Part shown: positions 33,652-45,501 of the stretch, piece after piece
Position numbering within the stretch: position 1 is the stretch's first letter
How the letters are laid out: each line of letters opens with the position of its first letter
Assembly (NCBI GenBank): GCA_007570785.1
Contig: ML662449.1
Span: 14,220,491-14,284,490 of the forward strand
Direction of reading: 5' to 3'
DNA: 64,000 nt
Source of the DNA: Antilocapra americana
Taxonomy: Eukaryota; Chordata; Mammalia; Artiodactyla; Antilocapridae
Notes under the pieces: generated by a model
The model's input: only the letters and a program-made list of their open reading frames with translations
Databases searched by the model: none
Told to the model about the DNA's origin: nothing
Position numbers and translations under genes: made by a program

Positions 33652-33723
33652 TCCTTGCTGATCTGGTGGCTAGGACTCCTGGTTCTCATCCAGGCTACCC
33701 AGGTTCAATCCCTGGGCAGGGAA
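33652..33723 (+). pseudogene. tRNA-Glu(CTC)-like sequence
   Basis: A 72-nt stretch folds as a tRNA. The acceptor arms tccttgc and gcaggga pair fully (one G-U). The anticodon stem cctgg/ccagg is perfect, with a 7-nt loop ttctcat that places CTC in the anticodon between T33 and A37. The T stem ccagg/cctgg is perfect with loop ttcaatc, and box B ggttcaatcc is intact. The D arm and box A are degraded. Most likely a tRNA-Glu pseudogene or SINE head captured at the LTR edge, not an active gene. Confidence 0.6.
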
Positions 33724-33765
33724 ACTCGCATCATGCCATGGCTCCCTACTGCCTCACCGAGGTCA

Positions 33766-35832
33766 CTTTCATGCCATTCCCCACCTTCCTCTGCCTTGTT
33801 CCAAGTTCTCTAAGACTGTGTCACTCTCTTGTTCTCTGGTTTACAGTTGGGTTTTGGCAAGAGAAGAGAGAGGTCAGGATATTTATTCCCCTATTCCCAA
33901 CTCCTTCTCCTCTGCTATTTCCAGTATTTTCTATGTGTGGGTATCGTTTCTTTATCTCCCACTTTACTTTCTGGCCTTAATCACTACTTCAGGATAGACA
34001 TTAAGAGATTTTCTTCAGACTGTGAAAGTACATAACCACCAAATACAAACTCCAAAGACGAGCAGGGCAAGAATTTTTATCATGCCTAAGTTGGTAGAAA
34101 GGCTGCCCTCTAAATGATAAATGACAGTATGAACCAGCATCAGTATTTAATTTTTTTTCTATTATAATTTGATATTAAATTTTATATAATAGCACTTTGA
34201 TAATAAAAAAGAAGAAAAACAACAACAGTAATAACAACTGCGCAAGGTGACATTTCATTAAGAATCTGTATCAAAGACCTTGATACCAGACTAATGCCCT
34301 CATCTCTACAACCTGTCCTTATATCCTAAATCTAAAGCAATGGATAGCTTAGGAGGTAGCTTAAAACAATACTTTCCAAAAGAACACATGTGATTTATAT
34401 TATTTTTGACTCTTTCAACACAGATTTTTAGCAATACATTTTATTAATATAACCAATGGTCCTTACTCAGGCCATTTTTAATCCTGAGGAAATCCTCATT
34501 TCAAATATAATGGCTGACAAGTCCTACATTTAATGTGTAAAAAGCATGCTTTAGCAATTTTCCAAAAGGAAAAAACATTATACTATAAATCACAAAGCAA
34601 ATTATTCTACTGAAGTTCAGAAAAGACTAAAATCAGACTCTTTTGGAAGCTAAGACTGAAACTTAATGACAGAGCAACTAAATTAAAATGATTTACCCCA
34701 AAACTCAATAGATGTCCCCATGTGCTAAGATCAAATATGGGACTAAGATACGGTAGTTTCAGAACCAGAGCAGCTCCTACAGGAAGTATTTATCTACACT
34801 CCCTCGGTCTCCTAGAAGAGGAGGGAGTATTCTTGGTGTAGTATAAATGCATTAACCATCACTGGATAACAATTACTGAGTTTTCTGATGATATTATTTA
34901 GGCATTTCAAAGGACTTCTGTGAGGAGGACTTGACAACAGGAGTTTAAAGTGCTTAAAAATTAAAAAGCCTGCACTCTCACAAATTCTTATTACATTAAA
35001 AGATAAGTTTTATGAGAAAATATGAATTTTTAATCAGTTAATTAGAAACTCAAGAGAGAAAAGAGACATCAGGTATCCAGGGAATTTCAGATCTACCACT
35101 GATTTAAGCTATTGCTAAACAAATCTAAGGCACCTAATTTCAGCTTTTCAAGTAGTGCACATGGGTTTTACAAAAAGTGGCACAATTTTTAAATAAAATA
35201 ACATCAGATCTTCGTTATTCAGAAACTCATTATCTGGGTCTCTGCTGCTTGACTTCCTCCTCCTTTTGGGGGCCATCTTTTAAGTATTTCTGCAAAATAG
35301 GAAAAGGAAGTGAAACTTAAACTGGTTAATATGACCAAATCATAGCAGAAGGTTTTTTAGAAATGCATATTAGAGCTATTAGGAGGAACTCTGTGACTTT
35401 CACATAACTACTTTGGAAAATTATACTCATATGGTTGTAATTTAAGCCAGAAAGATCTTATGCCAAATATTTCCCTTCCTTTAGTAACTGGGACTACTGT
35501 TCTCAGCTTAGTGTCTTTAAAACAGAAATACTCCCAGGAGAGGTAATACAAAAAAGTCACACATGGTACCTACCATTAAGAGGAACTGGGGAAAGTGGGA
35601 CAAATAGGTAGGACACAAAACATAAAAATAGGAAAATACCAGAAGCAAATCCTTCTCCTTATCACATAACCTATATCAGATGCACAGATCCACAGATGAA
35701 GGATCTTAAGCTAGTCTTACCCTAGATACATGCTCTCCATGCCTTTCTAATCACCTGATCACCAGGAAAACCTAGTGAATTTTTATAAGGGGCACTAGCA
35801 GGATAATCACAATGAAAACCAAAGGCTGAATT

Positions 35833-35870
<38 letters not shown>

Positions 35871-36283
35871 GGTGCTTTCATTTTCATCTGCAAGCTCAGG
35901 GCCTGTGATCCAACAAGGCAATGAGATTACAAGAACACTGTCCACTCAAAGCTGTTTGAATTTCTAAGAAGAGAGAAAGTAGGAGTATACAAAGAATAGG
36001 ATCCTAAAATTCTTTTGGTTGTAGATTTCTGAGCTGGAAAAAAATCTAGAGTTATGACCTAGAGGAAAACTGGACTGTCCTGCCAATGTGTGATCAAATG
36101 AAGCATGTATTTTGGCCCAGGCAACCTGACTTGTTTCTGAAAAGGAGAAAATAGTTTTGACCTTACAAGAATGAGAGATTCTTTCATTAGCCAAATTCTG
36201 TACTGCTAAACCAAGACTATCATTATTCATCTTTCCCCAAGATTTCTGAACAATTTGACACTTATCTGCTCACCATCAGTGTA
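33766..36283. other. Intronic stretch, mostly single-copy
   Basis: No exon, SINE or LINE recognised over 2.5 kb. The only clear feature is the AC microsatellite at 35835-35867. AT-rich around 34140-34220 and 34980-35040. Confidence 0.45.
35835..35867. repeat. AC microsatellite
   Basis: About 16 uninterrupted AC units. Confidence 0.97.
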
Positions 36284-36491
36284 TGTCCTTGTGCTCAGTC
36301 TCATCCAACTCCTTTGTGACTCTATGGACTACAGCTTGCCAGGCTCCTCTGTCCATGGGATTTTTCCAGGCTAGAATACTAGAGTGGACTTCCATTTCCT
36401 CCTCCAATGGATCTTTCCGACCCAGGGATCAAACCTGCATCTCCTGCATTGGCAGGCGGATTCTTTACCACTGAGCCACCTTGGAAAGCCT
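36284..36491 (-). mobile_element. Bov-tA SINE
   Basis: Complete reverse element. A perfect 11-bp duplication, ccatcagtgta, lies at 36273-36283 and 36492-36502. Confidence 0.96.
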
Positions 36492-36784
36492 CCATCAGTG
36501 TACAGTGAAAGGTAAAGGTACATCAATCTTCATTTTACCACTAAAAATAAAAGAAATCCAGACTAGCCTCACTTACATGAAGCCTGAAATTCCCAGCTCT
36601 TTGATTCAACCCACTGCCAACTGACATCTACATTTGACCCTCAATTTGGACTCTTTCAAACCTGATTAGCGTACATTTACAGATTAGACTGGGAACTAAT
36701 TAGACATATCCAATTTTGTACTGATCTACATAAATATGTTCTAAACAACACTTAGTATTTTAGAAACACCCAACAAAAGAAAAT

Positions 36785-36985
36785 CAATTTGCTGTATGAC
36801 TCAGGGAACTCAAAAGAGGCTCTGTAATAACCTAGAAAGGTGGGGGTGGGTGGGAGGTGGGAGGGAAATTCAACAGGGAGGGGACATATGTACACCTATG
36901 GCTGATTCAAGCTGATGTATGACAGAAATCAAATGAATATTGTAAACCAATCATCAATCAATGAAAAATAAATAAATATTAAAAA
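36785..36985 (+). mobile_element. Young L1 3' UTR tail, strongly truncated
   Basis: The last 200 bp of a ruminant L1: 'gctgtatgactcagggaact', a G-rich stretch at 36839-36865, 'acctatggctgattcaagct', then an AATAAAT-rich tail. A short duplication (aaaatcaat) flanks it at about 36780 and 36981. Confidence 0.85.
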
Positions 36986-36989
36986 TCAA

Positions 36990-39900
36990 TGGAACCAAGT
37001 TATATAAACACTAAAAGCTCAATACAATGAGATTATTAGCTGATATCTACAAAACACTGTGTTCTACTTAATTTTATAACTTCATCAGCAGGATTTAATA
37101 CTTAGCTGTTAAGATTTTCTGTATTTTGAAATACTATGGCTGAAATATATTTGGGTAAAAAACTATTTTTAGGTGCTCTTGTTTGATCTTCAGGAAATAA
37201 TATAGACTTTTGGCTAAGTAGAACTAGTTCTCATTTGTCAATGGACAAGGACCAGAGGATCAGCTGTGAAACACCTGAAAAGGCAAATCACACTGAGGGA
37301 AGGAGAAATTTCACTTAAATCTTAGAGAAACCAAATGACAAAACTCTTTAGCACATGAGAAACAGAGTGTTGTTAATTTTACTTTGAAGTTCAAATTGGG
37401 GCCTCTCATCATTCCTGATGAGGTACCTTCCAGAGCAAACTCATTTGCAAACAACTTTGACAAACAAATTAAAATATATTTACATGAAAAGAAGAGAGAA
37501 GATTAAAAAAAAAAAAACCTCATCAAGAGCAGTTTGTTTAGGCGATACCATTAATTAGGCAGGAACAAAGTATGCAATGGCACTTGCTTTCTAAAGGAAT
37601 CTTGATAACTTAGAGATTATGATGGGAGAAACACCTTAATACAGCCAATAAAAAGACAAGAGTGAAGCAATGAATGACAAACTCCTTGGCAGGAGGAAGA
37701 CAACTAGAGGGTGTCCAATTAAAGCCCAGCGCCACTGCTCTGCCAATAGCACCACCTATCTATAACCAGCTTCCTCAGTGTGGTTTAAGTCATTCCTGAC
37801 AGCATGATTAAGCAGAAATAGGCAGAGACAGAAAGCAGCAGTTCCCTTCCATTTAGAGGAAGCAAGCGAAGCAATGCAAGGAGGGCAAAGGATGAAATGA
37901 TGAAGGATAAGGGGACTTTTGAATTCAGAAAATGCTGATTTGGGGAGAAAGAGTTTGGGATGTGTTTTTTTTTTTTTTTTCCTGGCAAGGCTGTGGAGAA
38001 TGGGGACTAATTTTGTTGGGCTTCCAACCAACTCCAAATACAGTAACATTCTGAGGCACTGGAGACTGGAACCTTCATTCTAACATTTGAATTTGTGGGG
38101 GACACAATTCACTCCATAATAATTCCCAATGCTTGGAGTGCACTGTGTTATCAGGCATCACCTAAGTGTTTGCAGTTATGATGACGATGATAAAAGCTCA
38201 TACGAGTCTAGGCTTGCTATTCATATAGTACAGAAAAGAATTTCTAATAGTCCAGAAACAAGAAAGACACAGGCACACACACAAAAGCTATCTTCTGACT
38301 GCTCAGGTCTGCCAGACCAGTGTGGCAGAAGCCATACCTGGCCTCATCCTTACTGAACTTGATTTTGAAATGCCATTTAATCAATAAGGGCTGTCAGGAT
38401 GAGGGTGGGAAAATGGCACCGAAGAAATCTTTCCTAATCCTCACTCCCAGTCCCCATTTAGTACTTTGCTGCCATTCTGTGTCCCAAAGGCCAGCCCTGA
38501 AGACTGACTTGGAATCTTACACAAACTTCTGTCAGAGAATATGAGGATGAGGGAAGAAGACAGGCCTTATAGTCACTGAATGAAGTTGACTACTAGCCTC
38601 TCTAGCTCAAAGAGTTTACTGTGAACTTCTGGAGCTAGCAGGAAGACAGGAGATTGCCTCTTTATTGTCGAGGTTGAATCCTGGCATCACTTAGGTTGCT
38701 GGGGCCTTTGTCCAAACGTAATAATCACTCCTCCCGTCACCATGGTGTTTACAGTTTAGAAAGCCGTTTCCCCCACACGACCTACCTCATCTGACCCTTA
38801 GAAATGCCCTGTTACTTGGAAGAAGCCACGCCAGAGGAAAGGTACTTCAAACTAGAAAGAACAGACCTTGTCCATCTAATCCTAAATCAGATCTTTTCAG
38901 TTATATTTGGAAGAAGATTTCATCAGATAATGCAATGGATTTTATGGCTTTTGATATACTTCTGATCCAATTTATGGAGGAAAAGAAAGTAAGGCCTCAT
39001 TTACTAATTACTGACCACAGTTTTAGAAACTAGGATTACAAATTCAGTCCTTTGCGAAAGACAGAACAGGCAGTCAGGTCCTAACTGGTGAAGAAAAAGA
39101 ATTTCTTTCTTTGTCACCATTCATTCAGCAGGTTTTGGAAGTAGTGGAAGGAATATAAAAGCTTGAGGGGGGTTTGAGGATCATCTCTGAACCCTGAAGA
39201 AAAATGAAATGCCTAAAGAAATGAAATGCCTCAATTAAAAAGAAGTCAGTCTGGAAGGCAGAAGTAGGAGAGACTGTGGGAAAAGTATGACAAATCTGAA
39301 GACATAAGCAAATGCAAGAAATGTCATTAGAAATGACACTAATGATAATATTAATAGCAGTGATAATGAACAATAGCTAACAACTGTTGAAGACATGCAA
39401 AATGCCAGGTATAACACTAAGTGCTTTACATGTATTATTTCATATTGGTGAGAATTTTACCCCATTTTACAGATAAGGAAAGATGAACAACTTGTTTAAG
39501 ACCACACAGGTAATAAGCGGTAGAACCAGTTTTTTAAAAACCCAAGTCTGGCTTCAGAGTCCAAGCACTTAACCACTTCATGATCCTGACTCACATTCAT
39601 ATATAATAAAATAAAAACTAAGTACCCACATGTGAAAGTTAGTCTATGACTAACTTTAACAAAGATTCAAAAGAAAGCTGACTGTTGACAGTATGATAAC
39701 CCAAGGTTAATATGCAGAGATGCATTACAGAGACTAAGTTCTTACTCTGGGATAAGATGGCCTTTTATTCCCTCTCTCTTTCTGTGTGTGTGTGTGTGTG
39801 GCTGTGAGAGGAGGCAGAAAGAGGTTAGTTATATATATATAGCTACTTGTCCTCATCACCAGGTGCTGGAGGCAACATTTATTTTTACTATTCTACTGAC

Positions 39901-40269
39901 TGATGTGTGGAGCTCCCTGAGATTCCTCCCAGATCACAATCAGTTGAACCAAAATACTTGCTTAAATCTGGGGTTCTTTCCATCTACAATTAGAAGGAAT
40001 TCCCAATTCTGCCTTGTTATCTAACCCAGGAATACCAAATCATTCATCTTGAAAAAAAATCACATCAGCATTTATAGGCACTTTTAGAATACACAAAGAT
40101 AAATATGATCATTTTGCAATACATAAAAATATCAAATCATTATGTTGAAACTGATATAGTGTTATATGGCATTATAATCTCATTTTTTTAAAAAAAGGAA
40201 AGAATGAAAAAGTATTAGAAAAAAGAAAAATGTGTTAAATCATGAATTTAAACCTTAAACATCCTTCAT
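36990..40269. other. Long intronic block nearly free of recent repeats
   Basis: 3.3 kb without any BovB, Bov-tA or CHR insertion, the longest such block in the window. A MIR remnant in reverse lies at about 39375-39585 ('tgccaggtataacactaag', 'ttacagataaggaaagatg') and a TG run at 39783-39800. Poly-A and poly-T tracts lie at 37506-37518 and 37965-37980. No exon recognised. Confidence 0.5.
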
Positions 40270-40597
40270 ATTTTGTTGTTCAGTCGCTAAGTTGTGTCTG
40301 ACTCTTTGCAACTCCATGAACCGTAGCACAGCAGGCTTCCCCTGTCCTTCACTATTTCTCAGAGTTTGGTTAAACTCATGTCCGTTGAGTCAGTGATGCC
40401 ATCCAACTGTCTCATCCTCTGCCCCGCCCTTCTCTTCCTCCCCTTAATCTTTCTTAGCGTCAGGGTCCCCTTCAGTGAGTCGACCCTTGGGAGTCCCTTA
40501 GACAGCAAGGAGATCAAACCAACCAATCCTAAAGGAAATCAACTCTGAATATTCATCGGAAGGACTGATGCTAAAGCTGAAGCTCTAATACTTTTGA
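40270..40597 (-). mobile_element. Inverted (twin-primed-like) BovB 3' end
   Basis: 40275-40484 is BovB 3' end on the minus strand. 40488-40597 is BovB on the plus strand ('ggaaggactgatgctaaag'). The plus part ends at the 'aatacttt' point, which in BovB lies about 16 bp before the point where the minus part begins ('gactcactg' read on the minus strand). So the two arms are nearly contiguous in element coordinates but in opposite orientations. Confidence 0.82.
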
Positions 40598-40605
40598 AAG
40601 TGAAA

Positions 40606-40791
40606 GTTGCTCAGTCATGTCTGACTCTTTGCAACCCCATGGACTACACAGTCCATGGAATTCTCCAGACCAGAATACTAGAGTTGGTAGCCTTTCCCTT
40701 CTTCAGGGGACCTTCCCAACCCAAGAATCAAACCAGGGTCTCCTGCATTGTAGGCGGATTCTTTACCAACTGAGCTATCAGGGAAGCCCCC
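40606..40791 (-). mobile_element. Bov-tA SINE
   Basis: Reverse element from 'gttgctcagtcatgtctgac' to 'ctatcagggaagcccc', directly beside the inverted BovB. Confidence 0.92.
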
Positions 40792-41369
40792 CTACATTGA
40801 CCACCTTCATATTTGGCCCACATCTATTCTCTGGCCAAGGTAAGGGTAAACAGGACTAGGTGAAGAAAAACAGTAATCTTGATAATGCCCAAGATAGGAT
40901 AATTCACTCATACATAATCAAGGTTTGACTGACAACCACCTAAAACAGAGACAGTATATGTGGCACATATAATGTTAAAAAAGAAAATTAACGAACAGTA
41001 GTAAAAGCAATTTTTATTCTACTTTGTAGTTTATTTTGTTAAAAAGAACACATTTACCACTCTGTCCAAGATTATGTCAGTAAGTCAGAAATATGAACTA
41101 TCTAAGAGGGGCCAAAGAAATGAGACAAAAATATTATTGAAAACAACTATTTTGAAGAAAAGAGAGGTATCCCCAAAGGAGGTATAAGAAAAACATCTTG
41201 ACAGTATGACTTATGTTTCCTCCTTGAAATAACAGTCTATGTTTATCTCCTCAACTTGCTTCTGCAAGTTCTTTGCCAACGGAGGAAGCATGATTAGAAT
41301 ATGGTCCTCATCTCCTGGCCTAAGTTCTGTTTTGCAGGTTTCTAAAGAATTTTAGCCACATTTAAAGAA
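40792..41369. other. Intronic stretch without clear feature
   Basis: No gene or repeat recognised. Confidence 0.4.
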
Positions 41370-41925
41370 CATAAGACATTTAAAATTTTTCATTACATAA
41401 TTCAAGTATATAAAAAACATGATAAAAATATGACTCTCCTACACTCTTTCCCCAGATTTACCATTTATCCAATTATTTACACTTTGCCACATCTGCTTTA
41501 TCATTCTCTCTCTCTCACAAACCACTTGAGAATAAGTAGGGAATGGTCATGGCCCTTTAGCCCTAAAATTTTCAGTATATATACCCTAAAGACAAGACAT
41601 TTTCATATATAGTCATGGTTATGTAATACTGATAAACACTATTTAACCCATTCCATATTCAAATTTTATCAAATACCTCATAATGTCCTCTATGAAGTTT
41701 TTTTTTCCTGTTCTCAAATCAAACCCACAGTCATACATTGATTGCATTTAGATGTCATGCAATTTTAGTCTCCTTTAACCTAGAATAATTTTTCAGTCAA
41801 CCCTTCCTGTGTTTCTTGATCTCAATATCTTTGAAGGATATAAGCTAGTTATTTCATAGAATGTCAATTTGGGTTTGTCCGATTTCCTCATCTTTCTTCA
41901 CAGTGAGATTCTGTGCATATGCAAA
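41370..41925 (-). mobile_element. Old L1M-type 3' UTR, antisense
   Basis: Diverged copy of the same 3' UTR region seen at 11036-11637: 'ttgcatttagatgtcatgca', 'tttagtctcctttaacctag' and 'gggtttgtccgatttcctc'. Confidence 0.6.
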
Positions 41926-41954
41926 TACGTATCTATTTCCTAGTTATCTCCAGT

Positions 41955-42175
41955 GATTAGTGAACGTGTGTTCTGAAGTTACAGAAACCTAAATTCAAAC
42001 CTAAATTAAAACTTCACTACCTTCTAGCTGTGTGGCTTCCTAAGTTTTAAATTCCTAAACTTCGAAATGATGATTGTTAACAGATTTAACGGACAGGATT
42101 GCTGTGAAGGTTGAGTGAGATAGCACATTCAAAGCAAAGTAACACAGTTTGGAGTGGGGTAAGCTGAATCTTACA
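41955..42175 (+). repeat. MIR remnant
   Basis: Sense MIR-like core: 'cactaccttctagctgtgtg', then 'aggattgctgtgaaggttga', then 'gagatagcacattcaaagca'. Diverged. Confidence 0.65.
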
Positions 42176-43580
42176 CTTCTCTGATTTTACCACAGTATCT
42201 CATACCCCAGGAACATTAAAATAATATTGGTTGATTAAGCAGCATCTCTATCAATTCCAGGTTACAGCTGCCAAAAATGTGAACTTGTTTAGAGGACTGC
42301 TTGTGAATACCGGGACTAAAAGCAGTGTCAGGAGCTCAGGCGCAAGCCTATCCCTCCCTGTCAATTTGTCTCTGTCAAGTCTAAGAAAAAACAGAATATC
42401 CAAATCAAGCAATTTTCTTATAGTCAAATTGAGAGATAATTTTAATATTCAGCAATAACACTGAAAATCAGGAAGTCCACAGTTAAGATGCCATTCTTAC
42501 TTCATTTCCATAATTCCCTTGTCCAGAGCAAGATGGTAAGGGAGCTTGAGTACAGAGTATTTCCAATCTATTGGTTCAGCATGATGATCTCATTCTCCCC
42601 CACCTTCTCTTAGAATACAATAAAATTATTCTATTTATGTTAAATCACTCCTCTATGTCACAGATTAAAACAAAACCAATCAAACAAACAAAAAGGAGTA
42701 TAGTAGCTAAACCAATTCTTCAAAGTATTGAAGATACAAATATACAAATCCACTTTGAGATTTGGAATCGAATTTAAATGTTATTTTTCTAGGTTACTAT
42801 CTCAAATATATCACCATTTTTAGGGTTTGCCCTCAATTAGAACTTCAGATGAAAGTTAAATGATCCCTAGGGGAAAAAATATAATGAAGCAAACAAGTAA
42901 GTTCCTGTGTCCTACATTTCAAACTGTGAGAAGGGGCCTCCAGCAAAGCGAAAGGAAAATTATGGTCTCATCACCATACTGAAATGAGGGCTTACATCTG
43001 TAGTCTGAAACAACAAGAGAAAATTTTTATGTGAAGCCTTTATCTTCATCAGTGAAGAGTAAAAATACTATAGTATGAACACAGAACTTCCAATAATTCT
43101 GTCATTTATTGGATAGAGACCTTAAGTCTGAGTCTGCCTTCAAAAAATACTCAGATTAAAATGAACTGTTTCAGAAATGGGAATTCTCAACTAGAGGTTA
43201 AGTCTAAATCAAAGACAATGATGATGCTATATACCCTGAAGGTCACTATTAACTTCTATTCTTTGGGACATAATGGCTCATAATTGGACATTTCCAGAAA
43301 GTAATAAATACTTTTGTAAACATCTTTAGGGAGAAAAGCACTTCTCAGCCACTCCGCTGCATCACCCATTAAGATCCTACTCAGTATTATGTTTAAAAGT
43401 TCAGTATATTTAAGACATTTTGAAGGTTAGGGTCAGAAAAGAGTGGTAAATGCAAGTAAACTCTGCCATTTCATACTCTGCTTCCATCTCCCCGTATAGG
43501 AAGATCAAGAAATGAGACCTCTCCATGATGAAACATGAAACCCAAAGCAATATTATGAAGGGAAAAAATCACTGGTTTGA
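42176..43580. other. Intronic stretch without clear feature
   Basis: No gene or repeat recognised. Confidence 0.4.
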
Positions 43581-43792
43581 GAGTTAGACAGTTTGCATTT
43601 AGACATGGCTCCACTATTAACAGTTGGGTGACCCTGGGAAAGTCATCTAATTTCCCCAAGCTTTTAGGTTTCCAAATCTAGAAAATGGAAAAATAATAGC
43701 TATCTTATAGGACTCTTATAAATACTAAATTAGACAGCACATTTGCAAGAACCCAGCACCGTCTAGTGTGAAACAGGCCCTCAGTAAATGTT
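43581..43792 (+). repeat. MIR SINE
   Basis: Well-preserved sense MIR: 'gggtgaccctgggaaagtca', then 'ctagaaaatggaaaaataat', then the end 'ggccctcagtaaatgtta'. Confidence 0.85.
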
Positions 43793-43798
43793 AATCTC

Positions 43799-44085
43799 GG
43801 ACTTCTCTGGTGGTTCAGCAGTTAAGAATATGCCTACCAATGCAGGGATATGGATTGAATCAGGATTTCACATGTCAAGGGGCAACCGAGTCCATGCGCC
43901 ACGACTACTGAAGACTGTGCGCCTGGAGCTCTTGCTCTGCAACAAGAGAAGCCATCACAGTGAGAAGCCTGAGCACGGCATCTAGACAGAGTAGCCCCTG
44001 CTTGCTACAACTAGAGAAAAGCCTGCACACAGCAACAAAGACCCAGAGAAGCTAAAAATAAATTTAAATAAATTAAAATTTTAAA
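43799..44085 (+). mobile_element. CHR-type SINE, long form
   Basis: Sense long CHR element: 'acttctctggtggttcagca' head, body 'caacaagagaagccatcaca', A-rich tail from 44050. Its box B is degraded ('gattgaatcaggat'). Inserted directly after a MIR. Confidence 0.88.
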
Positions 44086-44919
44086 AACCGTAAATAAACA
44101 AAAAATGTTAGTGTTTCTTTCTATTGTGTTACACACATCCTGCCCTCTGACACTTTTCAAAGGAGTTCTGCTGAACACTTTAGCTACAGCCCTGTTTTCT
44201 TCAGAACAGACACTTCGCTTTCAATAGTGACAAACAGTCATGTGAAAGACTGCTAGGACCTAACACTGTCCTGGAGAAACAAAAAAGTTCTCACAGTGGA
44301 AAACAGCACCAATGGCCTCAGGCTATGACAAGCCCCAAACAGTAAATCAACTTCTGCATGTTTTTACAGTGTTACTTAACCTCCTGAGAGCCTTGTGCTC
44401 TTTCAACAGTTTTTTCTCCTTGAAAGAATCAGGCACAGGATTTGTCCTCTTTTGCCTTCTTAATAGAGGTCTTTATTCAACATGACCACCCAATGGATTC
44501 AAATATTAGGAATTAGCGAAAGCCAAGCTCAACTATGAAGAAACTGGCAAAGCCTCAGGACTAAACAGAAAGCCCTTCTTAACTTTTCAGAATCTCAACT
44601 TTTATGCTTTCTCTTTTTGGAAGTAGCAGACTTGCTGATGCACTGGTTCAAACATGTCTGTGTATTTACCTCGTCTGCATTATCACAAAACTCTTACCAT
44701 GTAGAAGACTTCCTGCTAAAGTTCAAAATCTTAAACTCTGCTTGTAATCCAATAAAGCAACACTTCCCAGCCTCTCCCGCTTCGTGGCAATGGACAGACC
44801 TTAACACAGGACACTTCTGAACTAAAGGGACTTGAAAGTATTGATAGCCCCAAAGGGCCAAATACAAGCAGCACCGAGAAAAAAGGTATACAAATACAAA
44901 CCTGTTTGCCACTTGACTC
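44086..44919. other. Intronic stretch without clear feature
   Basis: No gene or repeat recognised. The 144-residue minus frame starting at 45128 is made of SINE and microsatellite sequence. Confidence 0.45.
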
Positions 44920-45048
44920 TTTCCTCTGGAGTAGGAAATGGCAAACCACTCCAGTATTCTTGCCTGGAAAATTCTATGGACAGAGGAGCCTGGTGGGCTG
45001 CAGTCCACGGGGTTGCCAAGAGTCTGACATGACTGAGCAACTGAGCTC
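44920..45048 (+). mobile_element. Bov-A unit, partial SINE
   Basis: Sense Bov-A unit ('ggagtaggaaatggcaaacc' to 'catgactgagcaactgagc') without a head, running directly into the alternating GC/AC tract. Confidence 0.9.
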
Positions 45049-45061
45049 ATGTGCGTGCGCC

Positions 45062-45094
<33 letters not shown>
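45049..45094. repeat. Alternating purine-pyrimidine GC/AC tract
   Basis: 'gtgcgtgcgc', then 'ccgcgcgc', then about 14 AC units. Nearly unbroken alternation with CpG steps is the classic Z-DNA-prone pattern. Confidence 0.9.
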
Positions 45095-45279
45095 TTTTAT
45101 CACATAAAATTCTTTGTTTTAACTCCAAGCTGCTCTAGGTCAATGTCCATACTCCTTCATAAGGCTGACCACCCATGTCAGACCTAAACGATAAAGTCAA
45201 TGTCAGAAAAACAACCAACATTTGATGCGGGGCAGCAGGTTCTCAATGCAAAGATCATAAAACACTAAGTAAGTGAATC

Positions 45280-45450
45280 AGACATCAGATACTTATTAAC
45301 TGTCTCATATCTGCTAGGTATAGTTCTAAACAGAGGACTATACCAATGGTAAGCAAGATGGAGCCTCTGCCCTTGAAGAGCTAACATTCTAATGGGAAAA
45401 GAGGCAATAAATTAAAACAATTTAAAAGGCAATTTCACCAGATTATGTAG
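45280..45450 (+). repeat. Ancient repeat, unassigned
   Basis: Contains 'gctaggtatagttctaaac', 'gagcctctgcccttgaagag' and 'aacattctaatgggaaaaga', the same ancient family as 12095-12640. Confidence 0.5.
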
Positions 45451-45501
45451 GTGAATGTTTTTGACGTACAATAGACATGTAGATCAAGACTTCTGACATT
45501 C

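Larger units (their letters stand above)
32866..33765 (+). mobile_element. Probable endogenous-retrovirus solo LTR
   Basis: LTR-like layout. A U3-like part has an imperfect direct repeat (32881-32917 and 32997-33036, sharing ggctccag, gacatttacaa and cctcctgttt), followed by a TATA box at 33396-33402. A pyrimidine-rich R/U5-like stretch with ctcttcactgagctcctcc follows. Putative ends are TG at 32866 and CA at 33765. No clean target duplication was found, so the ends are provisional. No retroviral gene is present. A tRNA-Glu-like sequence lies near its 3' end. It is antisense to COMMD1. Confidence 0.5.

Noticed and set aside
35835..35867. Regular short repeats that might suggest an array
   Set aside because: Simple AC microsatellite; no spacer-repeat structure, and the genome is mammalian, so CRISPR is excluded.
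44694..45128. 144-codon minus-strand frame with valine-cysteine repeats
   Set aside because: Made of an AC microsatellite, a Bov-A unit and intronic DNA; no domain or splice context.
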